From positions 1 to 43,574 of the forward strand of contig CASEHF010000016.1 in the NCBI GenBank assembly GCA_949287685.1: a stretch of DNA of 43,574 bases, in the 5' to 3' direction. The position numbers and the translations under genes are program-made. Below, in pieces: positions 1 to 9,388 of the stretch (positions are counted from its first letter, which is position 1; each line of letters starts with the position of its first letter). This stretch comes from an uncultured Christensenella sp. (lineage in GTDB: Bacteria > Bacillota > Clostridia > Christensenellales > UBA1242). The notes beneath the pieces are model-generated. The model was not told the DNA's origin. It saw only the letters and a program-made list of their open reading frames with translations, and ran no database searches.

Positions 1-540
1 GCACACGCAATATATACATATTAAGTAAGGCTATTCGCTTTGAATGGTTGCCTACGGTTAGTTTAGAATGTTTTAAGAGGAATAGATCCTTCGGTGCGTA
101 GCCGCAATCCAAACAAGTAGTGCATAGCCGTATCCCCAAACGATACTAATAAAAGTCTGTCATCCTGAGTGCCGACCCGCGAAGCCTTCAGACGAAGGAT
201 CTATTCCTCTTTAAGTGGCAGAGAGTACTGGGCTGGCGCGAGAGTATACATTTCTCATTGCGGCGGTCATTCACGCGCCAGACTTCCCGTAAACGGGAAG
301 GCATTCTGAGCCCTGCTTGCGGAGCCTGAGACGAAGAATCTATTCCGCTTGACTTTGCTACAAAACCTACGGAACAATTATAAATGTACAAGGTACACCT
401 TTGATATATTGACTTAACGCTAGCCCTAGAATATTTAAAAGAAATAGACCCTTTGTCTAAAGGTGCTGAGGGTGGATACTCAAGGTACCTAAGACAAAGA
501 ATCTATTTTGCTAAAAATATCACAAGATATACAAAGCAAT
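1..540. repeat. Intergenic repeat cluster 1
   Basis: No gene is supported here. Bases 1-93 closely match 3852-3943. A GTCATCCTGAG...GAAGGATCT hairpin unit lies at 159-201 and sits inside an inverted pair, AAGAGGAAT (75-83) and ATTCCTCTT (203-211). Next comes a double-hairpin element at 213-350, listed separately. The right part (400-520) is a more degraded copy of the same modules. Short open frames here run through the hairpins and have no convincing ribosome binding site, so I read them as spurious. Confidence 0.8.
213..350 (+). repeat. Double-hairpin repeat element, copy A
   Basis: This 138 bp element starts with AAGTGG (213-218) and ends with CCGCTT (345-350). Inside are a long stem CTGGCGCG (233-240)/CGCGCCAG (274-281) closing a 33-nt loop, and then a compact hairpin CTTCCCGT (283-290)/ACGGGAAG (293-300). 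Copies B (3926-4065) and C (about 15042-15109) lie in the opposite orientation; copy D (43315-43451) has the same orientation. No protein is encoded. It resembles a MITE-like or REP-like non-autonomous element. Confidence 0.8.
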
Positions 541-592
541 TATAATTGATGTGAAATTAATTAAGTTTTAAAAACTAGCTTAAGTTCTCGTT

Positions 593-3583
593 TTACGCGG
601 TTAGACTAATAGTTGTGGTATAGGTGTAGAGACCGTATGGAATAGTAAGCGCCGGAATTCCAAAAGGCATAGTAGCCACTAATTGCATAAAGCCATTAAA
701 GTTTACAAACGGACTCGATACCCCACCTTCTTCGTTATGTGTGTAAGACAGTACAAATATAACATCTACGCTGTTGTTAGTCGTATCAATCTCGCCAATA
801 ACAGCATCCAACATACCCATTTGTGCCTCATACTCCTGCCCATCAACTAATTGCGCTGTCACTACATAAGAGTTTGTATAGCCCACCTTTCCATTAACAA
901 AGCCCTCTAGCTCTGCACTTGTGGTAGAAAGATTATCTAATACCTCACTGCTGATTACTTTGGTAATCATTTGGTCCGCTTGAGAAGTGTATTGAGTATT
1001 ACTTGCCGCAGCCAATTCATCCTTGTAGCTGTTTTGAGTCAATGGATTAAGCATTTCATTGTCTGCGTTTCTAGTGTTAAGTTTGCCATAATCAATATAA
1101 TCAAACTTAAGCGCAACCTGAGTAGCATCACCAAACAAGGTTTTACCCAAATCAAGTTCCCATTTCCCTAACTTAACATCAATCTCGGTGTATAAGTTTA
1201 ATAATGTAGTGTCGAATGTCATACCTTTTGTCTCATCGTAACGAAGCCCTTTGCCAGCGATTGTGTAGTTAGGAGTAAGTGCAAGCACGGTGTCAACAAA
1301 TACTTTGTTAAAGTTTTCGCCACCAATTAACGCCTTGAGTGAATTAAGAATTACATCGGCAGTGCTAGATTCTGCTGTAGTTGCTACTCCAGTGTTATCA
1401 GCTAACAACATCATATTATTAGCCGACAAGGTCGACTGTGTAGAACCACCAACAAGCCCTTTAATATCGCCAACGAACTCTTGTATCCAAGCAATAAACT
1501 CACGGATTTCGTAAGCAGTATTAAACTTAAATGAATATACAACTTGTTGATTGCTTTGATTTACCACTTCAATTGGGTTAATAAAGTTTGCATATAAGTA
1601 AACCTGTGTACTCTCACTTGAATCATAATAGATATTTAGGTAGTCGTGAGTATCTAGGTACTGCGCCTCGCCCTCGGTAGCAATGTTTCTAGGGTAGATA
1701 CGCAGGCTCAAGAATCCTAAACTCTCCCAATCTATTTTATTCACATCGAACGCGATATCACCTGCCTCGTTTTTACTGATTGCAGGAAGTATAGCAAACG
1801 GGTTGAGGTCGGCATTTATCTCAAAGCGGTATGCGTGAGAAAGTGTAGCATTGCCCTCACCCGAATAGAAGTCGAGGTTTGCGCCTGTACTAATGTTGAG
1901 TAAATTAATTGCAGTCTCGGGGAATGCGCTCTTATCAAACTCAAATCCAGCAGGCAAAGTGTCGCTAAAGCCCGCCTCGAGCGAAATCACATCGATATCG
2001 AGGTGCGGGTTTTGTAATTCCGCAGATACCCCCTCTAGCACCCCCGATAGGTCGATTGAAGTGTCGATATCGAGGTCGAGTTCAACACCCGCTAATGTGC
2101 GGAGGCCATTTGCATTCTCAAAGTTTGCGGTTAGTCCTAGGGTTACTGGAGGAGTGCTAGAATTAAAGATTGCGCCTAGAATATCAGCCACTTCGGGGTT
2201 TGAAGTGCTAAGTAGCCCGCTGACTAGAGTCATAATGCTGTTTAAATCTAAATCAAGTGACAGGCTGTTTGCGCTAGTCTCAAAGTCGGTAATAAAACTC
2301 CCCAAAATCTCGCCAAGAGCCTCACTAATTTCATCGCCAGCACCAGCACCCATTAAACTATTAATAATACTAGATATGCTCCAAGGGGTGTCGCTAGGGG
2401 TTTTGAAAGCAAATGAATCGAGGTAATCTGCGAGAGATACCATATTATATGTATACTTAATATCGCCTAAATCGACATATAGTTTTGCGCCCTCGCTAGA
2501 ATCGAGGTAGTAGATACCGAACACGGTAGCATCAGTGCTAGCGACCTCGAGTCCAATCGTTGAGCCGTAGCCCTCAAGGTCGAGAGCGAGCAATGCGTTT
2601 ATATCAAAATCGATTGCAAATGGAGTCGTAGCCTGTGTGCTAGAATCAAGCACCAAATCACCCGATACACCTAGGTTGAGGTCGGCATCGGTCGCGAATA
2701 CCGAATAATTGCTATTCTCTCCCCAGATAGTGTAGGTGTTGTACGCACCGAGCAAAATCTCATCGAGAATTTCGGTATATGACACGGTAAATAGTGGATA
2801 TAGTGTCATACCATTTTGTACCGTAAGGGTAATTGTCGCTACACTGTTTTCCTTTGCGGGTTTATTAGGATCATCCGCCTCAGGATACAATGGCACAGTG
2901 TAGAGATTGTCGGTATACCAGCCGCTAAACACATAGTAGTCATTCGGCACTGCGGTAAGGGTCACGGTGTCACCGACTGCGTACTGCCCTAGCCCTGTCA
3001 CGGTACCATTTGTAATGGTGTCACCTATTGCAACTGACACTACTTCGCCAAAAACTGCGAAATATTCCATATCGCTAGTGACCACAATACTTAGACTCGT
3101 GTCAGTACTAAGTGGCGTGCCGCTAAAGTCTGCCGAAACAAACCAACCTAAAAAGCCGTAGCCAGCGGCAGGGGTCGCAACGAGTGTGATTTCCTCGCCC
3201 ACATAATAACTCCCTGTACCGATAACGGTACCCTCGCCCATTTTGTTAATAGTGATGTTTGATTTCTCATTTTCACTAAATAGAGCGTAGTAGGTCTTGT
3301 CTGCATCGACAGTAGCCTGGTAACTTGGGCTAGATGAGAGTTTGTTTTGATACTCTGCATCTAAGTACCAGCCTGCAAATGTGTAGTGCTCATTAGGGGT
3401 AGCGGTAATAGTGACTGAAGTACCTTCATCATACTCGCCCGCGCCTGTAACCGAACCGCCAACACTTGCGACAAGGTCGAGTTTAAATTGGGTCGTGCCA
3501 CACGCAGCGAGCAAGAACATACAACAAATCACCACCAAACTAGCCACACTAATAGCGCCTACTTTTGTTTTCTGTCCAAACAT
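593..3583 (-). CDS. Large secreted lipoprotein with divergent InlB B-type repeats
   Basis: The product is a predicted lipoprotein of 996 residues. The N-terminus has a hydrophobic segment and the lipobox LLAAC, so it should be lipid-anchored outside the membrane. About three repeats of 70-80 residues follow (roughly residues 35-270), each with a G-x-V-x-G-x-G-x-Y start and a Y-x-F-x-G-W-Y/F core, as in divergent InlB B-repeat domains. The remaining ~700 residues are rich in Asp, Leu, Ser and Thr with repeated L-D-L-D-type strands, and I do not recognise them. The ATG at 3583 follows a good AAGGAG site and a promoter at 3613-3641. No polysaccharide-degrading motif is visible. Adhesion or surface structure is plausible but inferred. 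Confidence 0.85.
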   Translation of the reverse strand: MFGQKTKVGAISVASLVVICCMFLLAACGTTQFKLDLVASVGGSVTGAGEYDEGTSVTITATPNEHYTFAGWYLDAEYQNKLSSSPSYQATVDADKTYYALFSENEKSNITINKMGEGTVIGTGSYYVGEEITLVATPAAGYGFLGWFVSADFSGTPLSTDTSLSIVVTSDMEYFAVFGEVVSVAIGDTITNGTVTGLGQYAVGDTVTLTAVPNDYYVFSGWYTDNLYTVPLYPEADDPNKPAKENSVATITLTVQNGMTLYPLFTVSYTEILDEILLGAYNTYTIWGENSNYSVFATDADLNLGVSGDLVLDSSTQATTPFAIDFDINALLALDLEGYGSTIGLEVASTDATVFGIYYLDSSEGAKLYVDLGDIKYTYNMVSLADYLDSFAFKTPSDTPWSISSIINSLMGAGAGDEISEALGEILGSFITDFETSANSLSLDLDLNSIMTLVSGLLSTSNPEVADILGAIFNSSTPPVTLGLTANFENANGLRTLAGVELDLDIDTSIDLSGVLEGVSAELQNPHLDIDVISLEAGFSDTLPAGFEFDKSAFPETAINLLNISTGANLDFYSGEGNATLSHAYRFEINADLNPFAILPAISKNEAGDIAFDVNKIDWESLGFLSLRIYPRNIATEGEAQYLDTHDYLNIYYDSSESTQVYLYANFINPIEVVNQSNQQVVYSFKFNTAYEIREFIAWIQEFVGDIKGLVGGSTQSTLSANNMMLLADNTGVATTAESSTADVILNSLKALIGGENFNKVFVDTVLALTPNYTIAGKGLRYDETKGMTFDTTLLNLYTEIDVKLGKWELDLGKTLFGDATQVALKFDYIDYGKLNTRNADNEMLNPLTQNSYKDELAAASNTQYTSQADQMITKVISSEVLDNLSTTSAELEGFVNGKVGYTNSYVVTAQLVDGQEYEAQMGMLDAVIGEIDTTNNSVDVIFVLSYTHNEEGGVSSPFVNFNGFMQLVATMPFGIPALTIPYGLYTYTTTISLTA

Positions 3584-3612
3584 AGTTTTCTCCTTTTATT
3601 ATAGAATAATTT

Positions 3613-3641
3613 ATTGTAACATCATTTTAGGTTTTTGGCAA
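3613..3641 (-). promoter_or_regulatory. Sigma-70-type promoter of the 996-residue lipoprotein
   Basis: On the minus strand TTGCCA (3641-3636) and TACAAT (3618-3613) are separated by exactly 17 bp. They lie about 30-60 bp upstream of the ATG, which is preceded by AAAGGAG. Confidence 0.65.
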
Positions 3642-3714
3642 TTATTTTAAAATAGATTAAACGCGTTTTGGCAAAGTTGTACATTTTTTTACACTTTGTT
3701 AAGCACGACTAAGA

Positions 3715-4104
3715 GCGGTGTGTAGGCGGTGCGTAGGCGCACAGCCGATAAATACATAAGTAAGGCTGCGCACTTTGTATATTAGTTTGCGATTTGTTTG
3801 GTAATATTTTTAAGTGGAATAGATCCTTCTATGCGTAGGCGGTGCGTAGCCGCACACGCAATATATACATATTAAGTAAGGCTATTCGCTTTGAATGGTT
3901 GTCTACAGTCAGTTTAGAATGTTTTAAGCGGAATGGATCCTTCGTCAAAGAGCGCTGCGGGTCGACACTCAGGATGCCTTCCCGTTTACGGGAAGTCTGG
4001 CGCAAGAGTACTTAGCACGGTAAGAAACGAATAGTTCTGCGCCAGCCCAGTACTCTCAGCCGCTTTATTCTACTATAACTTTACGGTTTGTTCGGCAATG
4101 TTTT
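3715..4104. repeat. Intergenic repeat cluster 2
   Basis: No gene is seen between 3584 and 4119. The stretch carries two ~90 bp units: GTGCG-N4-CGCAC hairpin, GATAAATACATA-type AT segment, TTTTAAG, then GGAATRGATCCTTC. The second unit (3852-3943) nearly duplicates bases 1-93. Double-hairpin element copy B follows at 3926-4065. A short AAGGGG/CCCCTT hairpin (4105-4120) touches the stop codon of the next gene but lacks a U-run on either strand. Confidence 0.8.
3926..4065 (-). repeat. Double-hairpin repeat element, copy B
   Basis: The element has AAGCGG (3926-3931) and CCGCTT (4060-4065) ends. The compact hairpin CTTCCCGT (3978-3985)/ACGGGAAG (3988-3995) is followed by the long stem CTGGCGCA (3997-4004)/TGCGCCAG (4038-4045) with a 33-nt loop. 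Relative to copies A and D the last pair of the long stem is A-T instead of G-C, a compensated change. Confidence 0.8.
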
Positions 4105-4119
4105 AAGGGGACACCCCCT

Positions 4120-6897
4120 TTACGCACCTAGCGCGGGGTCAACATAGTTGAAGTTTACGAGTATGATTTTTATATTTTTTAACATATCGCCATACTGCGA
4201 TACAATTCCAGCAAAACCATCGAGTTCGGACAATACATCATAGAACACAATCTCCACAAAGCGGTGAGTCGTGTCGATACCATTAAGGCAGAACGACCTA
4301 TCAAACTTCACGATTTGCGACTGGTCAGTAACCGTAAAACTCCCCGCAGCACTTGCGTTAAAATAGAACAGGTTAAACATATCCCTAGACACGCCATCGG
4401 TACCCACCTGAGTATCTAATACATTTGTTTTACTATCCAAAATTTTCTGGCGGTAAGCGGGGTCAATAGGCGTATAGATTGTCAAATACTTCGAAATTAG
4501 GCTCGAAATAACCATATTTACGACCGCGGAAATACTGTCATTAAACACTGTAAAGATTGCGGCAATCGCATCGTTGTATGCTATTTCGTACTTTAGGTAT
4601 AGCCCCGTACCATCGGTTGGGTTGTTAATGTCGATTAGCCCTGCCATATTGGTATATGCATTTTGATTGCGGTGCGGGCCCGAGTTGTCTGCCTTGTCTG
4701 GTCCATTGAGCGCCACAGCAGAGCCGCCAATAATACCGCATGCGTAACCATTGATTGTAGCCATACAGCCCTCGAGCGCGATACCATCACCAAACATATT
4801 ATTAACCGTTACATTCTCGAGCGCAGGTCTACCACTACCAGTAGCCGCAATCTCATCATATGCATAATACAGGCGAATCCCGCGGTAGAAGTTGCGGATA
4901 TTCACATTTTTAATATACGGGGTCACGGTAGCGTAAGTTGTACCCGTATTCGCCTCGTGCTCCTTATTATCGAGCATCAGCGCACAAGGATACGACATAT
5001 TCGCAAACCACTCGCGATTCATTTTATTCACAATATCATCTTTAGTAATCTCGGGGTTGGTCTTTTGTGTGATTGCGTAGATTTGCTCGGTATTGAGATA
5101 TCCAAAACTCCCCTCGATGTCGATATCACGAAGCACAAATGTATATGGAGTATAATCATCCACTGCTCTCGCGTAGAATAGCGAACTTGAGTTCCCGCCG
5201 TACTGCTTTATCCCTACGATTTGCTCGCTCGCATCGATTGTGTGACCATTACCATTGATTTCCTTGTCGCCGACTGGCTTAAAGTTTTCTTTTCCGCCGC
5301 TCATAATGATGTCATTTGTGATATTGATAATTTTTATGCTGGTGTCTTGGCAAGCATCTTGGAGTTCCTTTACGGTAGAGACATTTACGCCATTATTTAT
5401 GCAAATTTGTAGCGATAGGCTCGTGCGCTCGATACTACAACCTGACAAACTGCTAAACATAACCGAGTATGTCCCCAAAGAGTCAAACTTTAGCGTACCG
5501 CCGCTATAACTAATGTCACTTGCCTCTCCAGTAGTCTCGCCATTCACGACCTCAAATCTAGCGATGTTTTCACCATTTTGACTAACTACTAGCGCGTAGT
5601 CCGTGCAGCCATTTGCACTAGATGCGGGAATGTCTGGGGTGAAGTTTTCTAGAGCCGTGCCGTTAGTGAAATTATAGTCGACATCGCGCTCATTATACGC
5701 TGTCGGCAAGTAGATTACCTCGGGCGTGCGCAAAATGTTTACAGTTAGGCTCAGGCTCTTAGCCCCAAAAGTGGCAGTTACTTGTGTGCTACCGTGCTGA
5801 AGCGGCTGAATAGTATCGCCGACAATATTCAAAACCCTCGGGTCTGCCACTATATACTCGATTTTATTCGATGCCACGGTGACAAAGTCATCAGCCTTGC
5901 TCACAATCAACCTAGCGCCCAAACTTTGGTTGCTCGAAGTGATTGAAGTGTCGACAGTCAATGTGCGGTCTGCGATACTATCGTTGTTAAACACCAAATC
6001 TAGCACATCTGCCTCATCAAACGCCTCGACTGTTAGGTTTACGACACTTGATTCAACCTCGCCAATACGCGCCCTAATTGACACGCGGGAATCAGCCGCA
6101 AGGTCGTTGTTTATAATCAAATTATTGTTAGATATTACAGCATTGTTTGTTAACACTATGTACTCAATTTCGCGAGTAGCATTACTCGGGACTACCTTTG
6201 CCGACAACGGCACGATTTCGCCCGCATACACGGTAGTCGTGTTTAAATTAAGAGCGATGCTAGTAGCCTCGATATGCTCGACTGTGAGTACTAGCCTATT
6301 CGAGGTTAACTCATCCGTAGCTGCCTCGAGAATAATCGTAGTCCCTGGAACCGCTGTATCGCTAATCGTTAACTCAAGTCCCTCTATAGTAGCGTTCTCG
6401 CCACCAGAAACTATGCGGACAGTCGCATCTACAGGGTCTGGAATGTCGCTAGTCACATTTAAGGTGTACTTTTTACCAATCTCGACATCATTTCCACCAC
6501 TTAGACTGAGGCTGAGGCTAGTAGCCACGCGCTCATTTACAATGAGACTAAGTTGATTGCTGAGCACGCCCTCGTAGTTTGCTACCACCAAAATTTCGGC
6601 ATTTGAGGGTGCATTGTCATTTACCGTTAACTCCATTCCCTTGATGCTCACATAACTATTGCCCTTTAGCACCTCGAGTGTCACATTTTTTATATTCGCC
6701 CCCGTATTCGCGGTGACTGTTAAGCCATAACTCTCATTAGCCTCGACAATTGAGACATTGTCCTCAATCGCTAGAGTAATAGCCGTAATTTTAGGCTCGC
6801 CACAACCAGCGAGCAACACGGGAGCAACCAGTAGCACAATCATAAAAATGGCTATACAAAAGCGCTTTGTATCTATTTTAGTTTTTAAAGTTTTCAT
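4120..6897 (-). CDS. Ig-like and beta-helix lipoprotein of the ABC operon
   Basis: The product is a 925-residue predicted lipoprotein with lipobox LLAGC near residue 31. Residues ~35-400 hold tandem Ig-like (BIG2-like) modules, with repeated S-L-S-L and L-T-V-E/N strand endings and about 80-90 residues per unit. Residues ~500-700 contain the words GNGHTIDAS, LRDIDIEG and IKNVNIRNFYRGIRL, typical of a right-handed parallel beta-helix. The C-terminal ~200 residues are unrecognised. It is the last gene of a four-gene minus-strand operon, 10 bp after the preceding gene and with an AGGAGG site. It probably sits outside the membrane next to the transporter encoded upstream. Substrate binding or surface display is inferred; no catalytic residues could be assigned. 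Confidence 0.85.
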   Translation of the reverse strand: MKTLKTKIDTKRFCIAIFMIVLLVAPVLLAGCGEPKITAITLAIEDNVSIVEANESYGLTVTANTGANIKNVTLEVLKGNSYVSIKGMELTVNDNAPSNAEILVVANYEGVLSNQLSLIVNERVATSLSLSLSGGNDVEIGKKYTLNVTSDIPDPVDATVRIVSGGENATIEGLELTISDTAVPGTTIILEAATDELTSNRLVLTVEHIEATSIALNLNTTTVYAGEIVPLSAKVVPSNATREIEYIVLTNNAVISNNNLIINNDLAADSRVSIRARIGEVESSVVNLTVEAFDEADVLDLVFNNDSIADRTLTVDTSITSSNQSLGARLIVSKADDFVTVASNKIEYIVADPRVLNIVGDTIQPLQHGSTQVTATFGAKSLSLTVNILRTPEVIYLPTAYNERDVDYNFTNGTALENFTPDIPASSANGCTDYALVVSQNGENIARFEVVNGETTGEASDISYSGGTLKFDSLGTYSVMFSSLSGCSIERTSLSLQICINNGVNVSTVKELQDACQDTSIKIINITNDIIMSGGKENFKPVGDKEINGNGHTIDASEQIVGIKQYGGNSSSLFYARAVDDYTPYTFVLRDIDIEGSFGYLNTEQIYAITQKTNPEITKDDIVNKMNREWFANMSYPCALMLDNKEHEANTGTTYATVTPYIKNVNIRNFYRGIRLYYAYDEIAATGSGRPALENVTVNNMFGDGIALEGCMATINGYACGIIGGSAVALNGPDKADNSGPHRNQNAYTNMAGLIDINNPTDGTGLYLKYEIAYNDAIAAIFTVFNDSISAVVNMVISSLISKYLTIYTPIDPAYRQKILDSKTNVLDTQVGTDGVSRDMFNLFYFNASAAGSFTVTDQSQIVKFDRSFCLNGIDTTHRFVEIVFYDVLSELDGFAGIVSQYGDMLKNIKIILVNFNYVDPALGA

Positions 6898-6907
6898 AAT
6901 CTCCTCC

Positions 6908-7765
6908 TCATACCGAGTAAATAATCATAAGTGTTGTATAGTTTGCGGTCGAATCATCACCTATGTAGAGTTTGACTTGCGCGACACCCGTGTTATTGAA
7001 TGTCAGCACCGTGCCGCTTAAACTACAGTCGCCAGACATAATGGTCAAGTGTGCATTAGTCATATCGCCCTCGATATATTCGCTCAAATCTACCGTAGGC
7101 GTGTCCGTGGTAACTCGCGTAGTGTTAAACACGGCGCCACCACCTAGGACTGTGACCTCACACTCATCGCTAAAGCCGCCATCGACTGTAGTCACGGTTA
7201 TTACGGTACTGCCCGCACGCAAGAATGTCACGACACCATTTTCATCCACCACACAGATTTGAGAATTGCGAACATCCCAAACCACGGCTTTGTTCTCCGC
7301 GGTACTCGGCTCGACAATCGCATTTAACTGCGCGTTACCGCCGACATACCCCGTAATGCTCTCAGGCACAATCGCGACCCCAGAGACATTTTTGTCGACC
7401 ACATTTACTTCTATTTCACTTGAGTGCGCGTTGTATGTAGTCACTCGCACGCGCGTACGCCCAACAGAACTCCCCGTTAACACCCCGTTAACCGACACTG
7501 AACAAATGCTCGTATCCGTTACCGCAAATGTTACGCGCTGATTCGAGGCGTTTGAGGGGTATACTTGGTATTTTAGCACCACTGGCTCACCGAGATTCAC
7601 ATTTAGACAATAGTCATTTTCCACCACATCGCCGCTCTCATCCAAGAAACTCACACCCACCACCTCGATATAGTCGTAATCGCCAAAAATGCGACCCGCA
7701 ATCGAAATCACAACTATCAGCACAAAGGGTAACAATATTAAAATAGAAATTACGACCTTTTTCAT
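6908..7765 (-). CDS. Membrane-anchored Ig-like (BIG2) protein
   Basis: The product has 285 residues. An N-terminal hydrophobic segment (residues ~4-26) without a lipobox suggests a signal anchor. Two BIG2-like Ig domains follow (about residues 33-120 and 125-205), with the characteristic L-N-V-x-L-G-x-x-x-x-L-x-Y-x-V-x-P-S-N-A-pattern opening and G-x-x-T-V-I-T-V-T-T closing strand, plus a short C-terminal beta-rich part. The gene starts 3 bp after the permease stop and ends 10 bp before the lipoprotein gene, so all three are very likely co-transcribed. It may be an extracytoplasmic partner of the ABC transporter. That role is inferred from position only. Confidence 0.85.
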   Translation of the reverse strand: MKKVVISILILLPFVLIVVISIAGRIFGDYDYIEVVGVSFLDESGDVVENDYCLNVNLGEPVVLKYQVYPSNASNQRVTFAVTDTSICSVSVNGVLTGSSVGRTRVRVTTYNAHSSEIEVNVVDKNVSGVAIVPESITGYVGGNAQLNAIVEPSTAENKAVVWDVRNSQICVVDENGVVTFLRAGSTVITVTTVDGGFSDECEVTVLGGGAVFNTTRVTTDTPTVDLSEYIEGDMTNAHLTIMSGDCSLSGTVLTFNNTGVAQVKLYIGDDSTANYTTLMIIYSV

Positions 7766-7768
7766 AGG

Positions 7769-9388
7769 TTAGCACTCCAATTTATTGTACATTTTCTTAA
7801 CTCGGCATTCAAACACCACAATATTAACCGCCATATAAACCGCGACTAGCCCCGCCACAATCACCCACGGCAAGTAGTCTAGCGCCATTCCAAATGCGGC
7901 GAATATAAACAGTACCGCAAAACACGCTATTACAATCGCAAAGCCTATTAGCATAGCATTTCGAGGCGTATGCGAAATTTTTTCAATCTCGCTCGAGTCG
8001 TACCAGTCTAGCGCTGGCTTATGTAAATCAAGTAGTAAACTCATAATAATATGCCCAATTGTTAGAGCGATTGCAATCACCGTTACGGCGACATTCAGCC
8101 ACAAGTCGAACTCCGTAAACAGCGCGGTAATCACAAATGTAACGAGCAGTGCCGCAATCGTAACAAACGCATTAAACACAATTTTTGCGCGCGCCGCGGT
8201 TTTGATACTAATGGGGCTACTCTTAGTTAAATAAAAGTTTGCGCCCTCGCGGGAAATTGCGGTGGCGCTCATCACATTCGCCATTACTACGAATATACCC
8301 ACCACGAGCAAATGCGCCGCGACTATCATATTTTGCCCGACTTCGTTGACATTGAGGCTAAGCAGTAGCCTATCGTACATAAACACCACAAAGGGCATAA
8401 GTAAGGCAAAAAGTCCAAAATTAGTTAAGTTTGCAGGGCTACGGAAAATATTGTAGCACTCAGTAGACAAAATCGACCGAAAGGCAGAGTGAGGGGTGTA
8501 CCCCTTGTTGCGGGTATAGTCGTTTGCGCCCGACTCAAGCCCTTCGGCGGACAGGCGGAAGTACATTTTCTTTATTAACCCCCACCCTAACAAAATTAGG
8601 GCGAGCGTTATACCAAACATAAACAGCAGTCCCCACCACCACGAGCCAATAAACAGCATTCCATCGCCCATGAACTTAAAGTACCAAGTGTACCTCGCTA
8701 TCTCGCCAATCACACCATTTACGCCGATTAGAATAGTGCCCTGCTGCCCCATGAAGTCGATATTAGAGGCAATTCCCGTAACCACCAACATATAGGCAGC
8801 CAACAAAACTAACACAAGCACAACAATTGAAATTATAGTTAGAGGAGTGCTTTTTCGAATCTTTTTTACCACCCACATCACAGGTAGTGACACAATCGCC
8901 GCCGACACGAGTGCAAGTAGCGGCAAAATGATTAGCCAAAGCGGCATACAGCAATAAAATGCGGGCGACACTCCCCCAGAGGTGACCCCGTACATTATGA
9001 GTATAGGCAGAGTGTATAGAGTATTTGCTATCAACTCAAATGTATATAGCACCATAATTTTTGACACAAAAACCTGATTGTTTGAACACGGCAAACTCAT
9101 CAGCAGGTCATTGTCCTTTGAAAAGTACATTGATTTAAAAATCGAACCTAGCGCAATCGCAAAGGACAAAACTTGGGTAATTAGTAGCAAAACCGCAAAA
9201 AGCGTGTTATCTATGGACAAGCCTATTAATTTAAATTCCGTAAACACGAGCCACAATACAACCGTGCTAACCGCTACAATAGCGATATAGCCAAGTAATA
9301 GTAATATGATTTTTAGCGGCTTTGATTTTTTAAATAAATCGGTACGCTCATCCATTTGCAGGCGGTACAATTCCCAAACTGGACTCAT
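7769..9388 (-). CDS. ABC-2-like exporter permease
   Basis: The product has 539 residues and about 12 hydrophobic membrane segments, starting near residues 28-50. It begins with a short cytoplasmic stretch rich in charges (DERTDLFKKSKP). The architecture matches large ABC-2-type permeases that carry two six-helix halves in one chain. Its ATG overlaps the stop of the ATPase gene in an ATGA arrangement (translational coupling), and the Ig-like protein gene follows after 3 bp. It should form the membrane channel for the upstream ATPase. The substrate is unknown. The linked surface proteins suggest export of, or anchoring to, an envelope component, which is inference. Confidence 0.85.
   Translation of the reverse strand: MSPVWELYRLQMDERTDLFKKSKPLKIILLLLGYIAIVAVSTVVLWLVFTEFKLIGLSIDNTLFAVLLLITQVLSFAIALGSIFKSMYFSKDNDLLMSLPCSNNQVFVSKIMVLYTFELIANTLYTLPILIMYGVTSGGVSPAFYCCMPLWLIILPLLALVSAAIVSLPVMWVVKKIRKSTPLTIISIVVLVLVLLAAYMLVVTGIASNIDFMGQQGTILIGVNGVIGEIARYTWYFKFMGDGMLFIGSWWWGLLFMFGITLALILLGWGLIKKMYFRLSAEGLESGANDYTRNKGYTPHSAFRSILSTECYNIFRSPANLTNFGLFALLMPFVVFMYDRLLLSLNVNEVGQNMIVAAHLLVVGIFVVMANVMSATAISREGANFYLTKSSPISIKTAARAKIVFNAFVTIAALLVTFVITALFTEFDLWLNVAVTVIAIALTIGHIIMSLLLDLHKPALDWYDSSEIEKISHTPRNAMLIGFAIVIACFAVLFIFAAFGMALDYLPWVIVAGLVAVYMAVNIVVFECRVKKMYNKLEC

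Noticed and set aside
188..391. Short minus-strand open frame in the first repeat cluster
   Set aside because: It runs through palindromic repeat DNA, lacks a ribosome site, and the same repeats elsewhere do not preserve the frame.
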